From NCBI RefSeq assembly GCF_002135415.1, contig NZ_NEGJ01000004.1, forward strand, positions 233,661 through 297,660: DNA of 64,000 bases. The letters are read 5' to 3'. Source of the stretch: Acinetobacter sp. ANC 3832 (GTDB lineage Bacteria > Pseudomonadota > Gammaproteobacteria > Pseudomonadales > Moraxellaceae). The position numbers and the translations under genes were made by a program. Positions 62,235-64,000 of the stretch are shown one piece after another (within the stretch, counting starts at the first letter, position 1; each line of letters begins with the position of its first letter). The notes under the pieces were generated by a model. That model saw only the letters and a list, made by a program, of their open reading frames with translations, had not been told where the DNA came from and ran no database searches.

Positions 62235-63608
62235 ATGTACGACATCATCATTATCGGAGCAGGTACAGCAGGTATTAGTGCCTATAAAGAAGCGATAAAA
62301 CATACTCAAAATGTACTTATAATCAACAAAGGACCTTGGGATACCACATGTGCCCGTGTTGGCTGTATGCCAAGTAAAGTACTAATTTCCACAGCAAATC
62401 GTATGTATGATATTCAACATGCTGACGAAGTTGCTTTAGAAGTAAATGCGACAATTGATACATCACTAGTCATGAATCATGTCCGCAGCTTAAGAGATCG
62501 CTTTACCCGTGCAACATTAAAAGATGTAGATAGTTGGGAAACTTCACACAAAATTTCAGGTGAAGCTAAATTTATTGATTCAAATACCATTGAGGTCAAT
62601 GGAAAGCTTTATCAAGCCAAAAGCTTTATTTTAGCTGTAGGTTCTACACCAAATGTTGAACAAGAGTGGAAAAATGAGTTAGAAGATAAACTCATCACTT
62701 CAGATCAAGTTTTTGAAATAGAAAAACTACCTAAGTCACTTGCTGTTATCGGCAGTGGTATAATCGCAATCGAATTAGCCCAAGCATTCCATCGACTTGG
62801 AGTACAAATTACTGTTTTTGCTAGAAGCCCCAAAGTAGGTGCTTTATCGAGTCCAAATTTACAAAAGCTTGCCTTAGATGAGATCTCGAAAGAAATTGAT
62901 TTTAAATTTGGCATATTACCAGAGACTGTTCATAAAACCACTCATGGCGTAGAAATACACTATCAACAAGAATCAAAGCAAAAGACTTTAAATGTAGATT
63001 ATATTTTAAGTGCTATTGGTAGATCTACAAATTTAAGTACTCTTCAATTAGAGAAAGTTGATACAAAGTTTTCTGATTTAAAAGCACTGCCTATAGATGA
63101 AAATACTAAACAATTAGGAAGTTTCCCCATATTCATTGTCGGTGATGCTTTCACACAAACTCCAATTCAGCATGAAGCATCTATCGAAGGTAAGTTAGCA
63201 GTAAGGAATTGTTTGTATTACCCCAAAATGCAGTCGATTAGAAAGCTTACTCCTCTTGCAATTGTATTTAGCTCACCAGAAATGGCAACGATTGGTCAAA
63301 GTTATACAAGCTTAATTAAAAGTAAAATTGATTTTATCACTGGATTTACTTCATATGAAAATCAAGGTCGGGCATTAGTTTTAGGGAAAAATAAAGGTGC
63401 TGTTGAAGTATATGTTGATAAAAAAACACGTAAGCTTTTAGGCGCAGAATTTTTTGTAGATTCAGCAGAGCATATGGCTCATTTACTTTGCTGGATGATT
63501 TCTGAAGACCTTACAATTGATCAAATTTTAGAAAAACCTTTTTATCATCCCACATTAGAGGAAGGTTTAAGAAGTGCTTTAAAGCATGCTAGAAGACAAT
63601 TTCTTTAA
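62235..63608 (+). CDS. Orphan dihydrolipoyl-dehydrogenase-like flavoprotein disulfide reductase
   Basis: The 457-residue product has the FAD motif IIIGAGTAGISAYKEA at residues 4-19 and the redox-active CARVGCMPSK, a variant of the GGTCLNVGCIPSK of dihydrolipoyl dehydrogenase. The NAD motif is LAVIGSGIIAIELAQAF near residue 172. GSFPIFIVGDAFTQTPIQHEA forms the second FAD segment, and the C-terminal HPTLEEGLRSALKH carries the His-Pro-Thr...Glu dyad of the family. No E1 or E2 genes are near, so it is not the housekeeping complex enzyme. It could be a paralogue or a reductase for another disulfide. Confidence 0.85.
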   Translation: MYDIIIIGAGTAGISAYKEAIKHTQNVLIINKGPWDTTCARVGCMPSKVLISTANRMYDIQHADEVALEVNATIDTSLVMNHVRSLRDRFTRATLKDVDSWETSHKISGEAKFIDSNTIEVNGKLYQAKSFILAVGSTPNVEQEWKNELEDKLITSDQVFEIEKLPKSLAVIGSGIIAIELAQAFHRLGVQITVFARSPKVGALSSPNLQKLALDEISKEIDFKFGILPETVHKTTHGVEIHYQQESKQKTLNVDYILSAIGRSTNLSTLQLEKVDTKFSDLKALPIDENTKQLGSFPIFIVGDAFTQTPIQHEASIEGKLAVRNCLYYPKMQSIRKLTPLAIVFSSPEMATIGQSYTSLIKSKIDFITGFTSYENQGRALVLGKNKGAVEVYVDKKTRKLLGAEFFVDSAEHMAHLLCWMISEDLTIDQILEKPFYHPTLEEGLRSALKHARRQFL

Positions 63609-63805
63609 ATTATTTTCAATAAAATAGATTAGAAAACTTGATATTTCCTGTGTATAGAAGCATATGGAATAGCTTCTGAGTTTAGATGATTGGCTCTTTT
63701 ACAATTAAATTGAGAGCTTATGATCCATTGCTTTCAGTTTTGATACTACTTTATTGGCTATTTTGTGTATTTTTCTTCTTTTCTGATTTATTTTTATACA
63801 TAAAA

Positions 63806-63833
63806 AACACCCCCTTCATAAGAAGGGGGTGTT
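63806..63833 (-). terminator. Terminator of the rRNA operon
   Basis: A perfect 12-bp stem (AACACCCCCTTC with GAAGGGGGTGTT) around ATAA, with A and T flanks, lies 12 bases beyond the 5S gene on the minus strand. It may also end the flavoprotein transcript. Confidence 0.92.
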
Positions 63834-63845
63834 TTTAGGAATAAT

Positions 63846-63960
63846 GAGCTGGCGATGACTTACTCTCACATGGGTAACCCCACACTACCATCAGCGCGAA
63901 GAGGTTTCACTTCTGAGTTCGGGAAGGGATCAGGTGGTTCACTCTTGCTATTGTCGCCAG
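63846..63960 (-). rRNA. 5S ribosomal RNA
   Basis: On the minus strand the 115 bases start CTGGCGACAATAGCAAGAG and include ACCTGATCCCTTCCCGAACTC and GAAACCTCTTCGCGCTGATGG, the conserved loops of a gammaproteobacterial 5S rRNA. The 5' and 3' ends (CTGGCGA and TCGCCAG) pair to close helix I. It is the last gene of an rrn operon that enters from the right edge; the final 40 bases of the window are the 23S-5S spacer. Confidence 0.97.
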
Positions 63961-64000
63961 CACAACTGTTTATGACTACTTGCTTAGGTCTTATTGAATG

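Overview
The window is chromosomal DNA from an AT-rich gammaproteobacterium, most likely an Acinetobacter species (Moraxellaceae). The basis is the gene content and layout: rpmB-rpmG, a rhodanese-grxC-secB block, ada-alkB, DUF6586 and YajQ-type proteins, a clade-3 catalase, hca aromatic genes with an OprD porin, and an rrn operon entering from the right edge. The species cannot be fixed from sequence reading alone. About 62 protein genes, one 5S rRNA gene and many bidirectional hairpin terminators are visible. No tRNA, CRISPR array, insertion sequence or prophage was recognised.

Layout. 1-1.6 kb: the N-terminal part of a papain-fold amidase-like protein and a YwqG/DUF1963 protein. 1.8-5.6 kb: thymidylate synthesis (thyA, folA), an envelope DUF4105 protein, a META-domain lipoprotein and msrA. 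5.7-7.5 kb: a tonB-exbB-exbD energy-transduction operon. 7.7-21 kb: housekeeping genes including purU, an aldehyde dehydrogenase with a divergent TetR regulator, ribosomal proteins L28/L33, a Kef-type antiporter, an MHS-family symporter, fabI, orn, rsgA, grxC and secB. 21.2-28.3 kb: alkylation-damage genes (an Ada-like protein lacking its N-terminal sensor domain, alkB, and an AidB homologue), cytochrome b562, coaBC, radC and a bestrophin.

29.1-30.1 kb holds the most unusual feature. A single orphan gene is framed by two inverted 28-bp sites with the architecture of XerC/XerD recombination sites (11-bp arms, 6-bp centre). This is the layout of the 'dif modules' known from Acinetobacter plasmids. 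30.7-37.4 kb: katA, a DCC/DoxX pair, a gene destroyed by a 37-bp tandem duplication plus an in-frame amber codon, a secreted protein with eleven perfect 12-bp repeats, an NAPE-PLD-like hydrolase, a cation efflux protein and an acetyltransferase.

37.6-51.3 kb is a catabolic region. hcaE-hcaF-hcaC-hcaB, then mhpB and hcaD, run as one block opposite a LysR regulator. Nearby are an MhpC-type ring-fission hydrolase and an OprD porin, then a periplasmic M20 amidohydrolase and a second porin. The encoded steps convert phenylpropionate/cinnamate-type acids to the dihydrodiol, the catechol, the ring-fission product and a hydroxypentadienoate. The enzymes for the last steps (mhpD, mhpE, mhpF) are not in the window.

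51.4-64 kb: an RNase AM/PHP protein, yciB, a YciI protein, mnmC (TTG start), a rhodanese, yajQ, a thioesterase-like protein, a lipoprotein, an operon of hydrolase-trxC-thioesterase, a tandem pair of TIGR01244 proteins (one cytoplasmic, one exported) followed by a 34-residue lipoprotein, a Gly-rich lipoprotein, an orphan flavoprotein disulfide reductase, and the 5S gene with its terminator on the minus strand.
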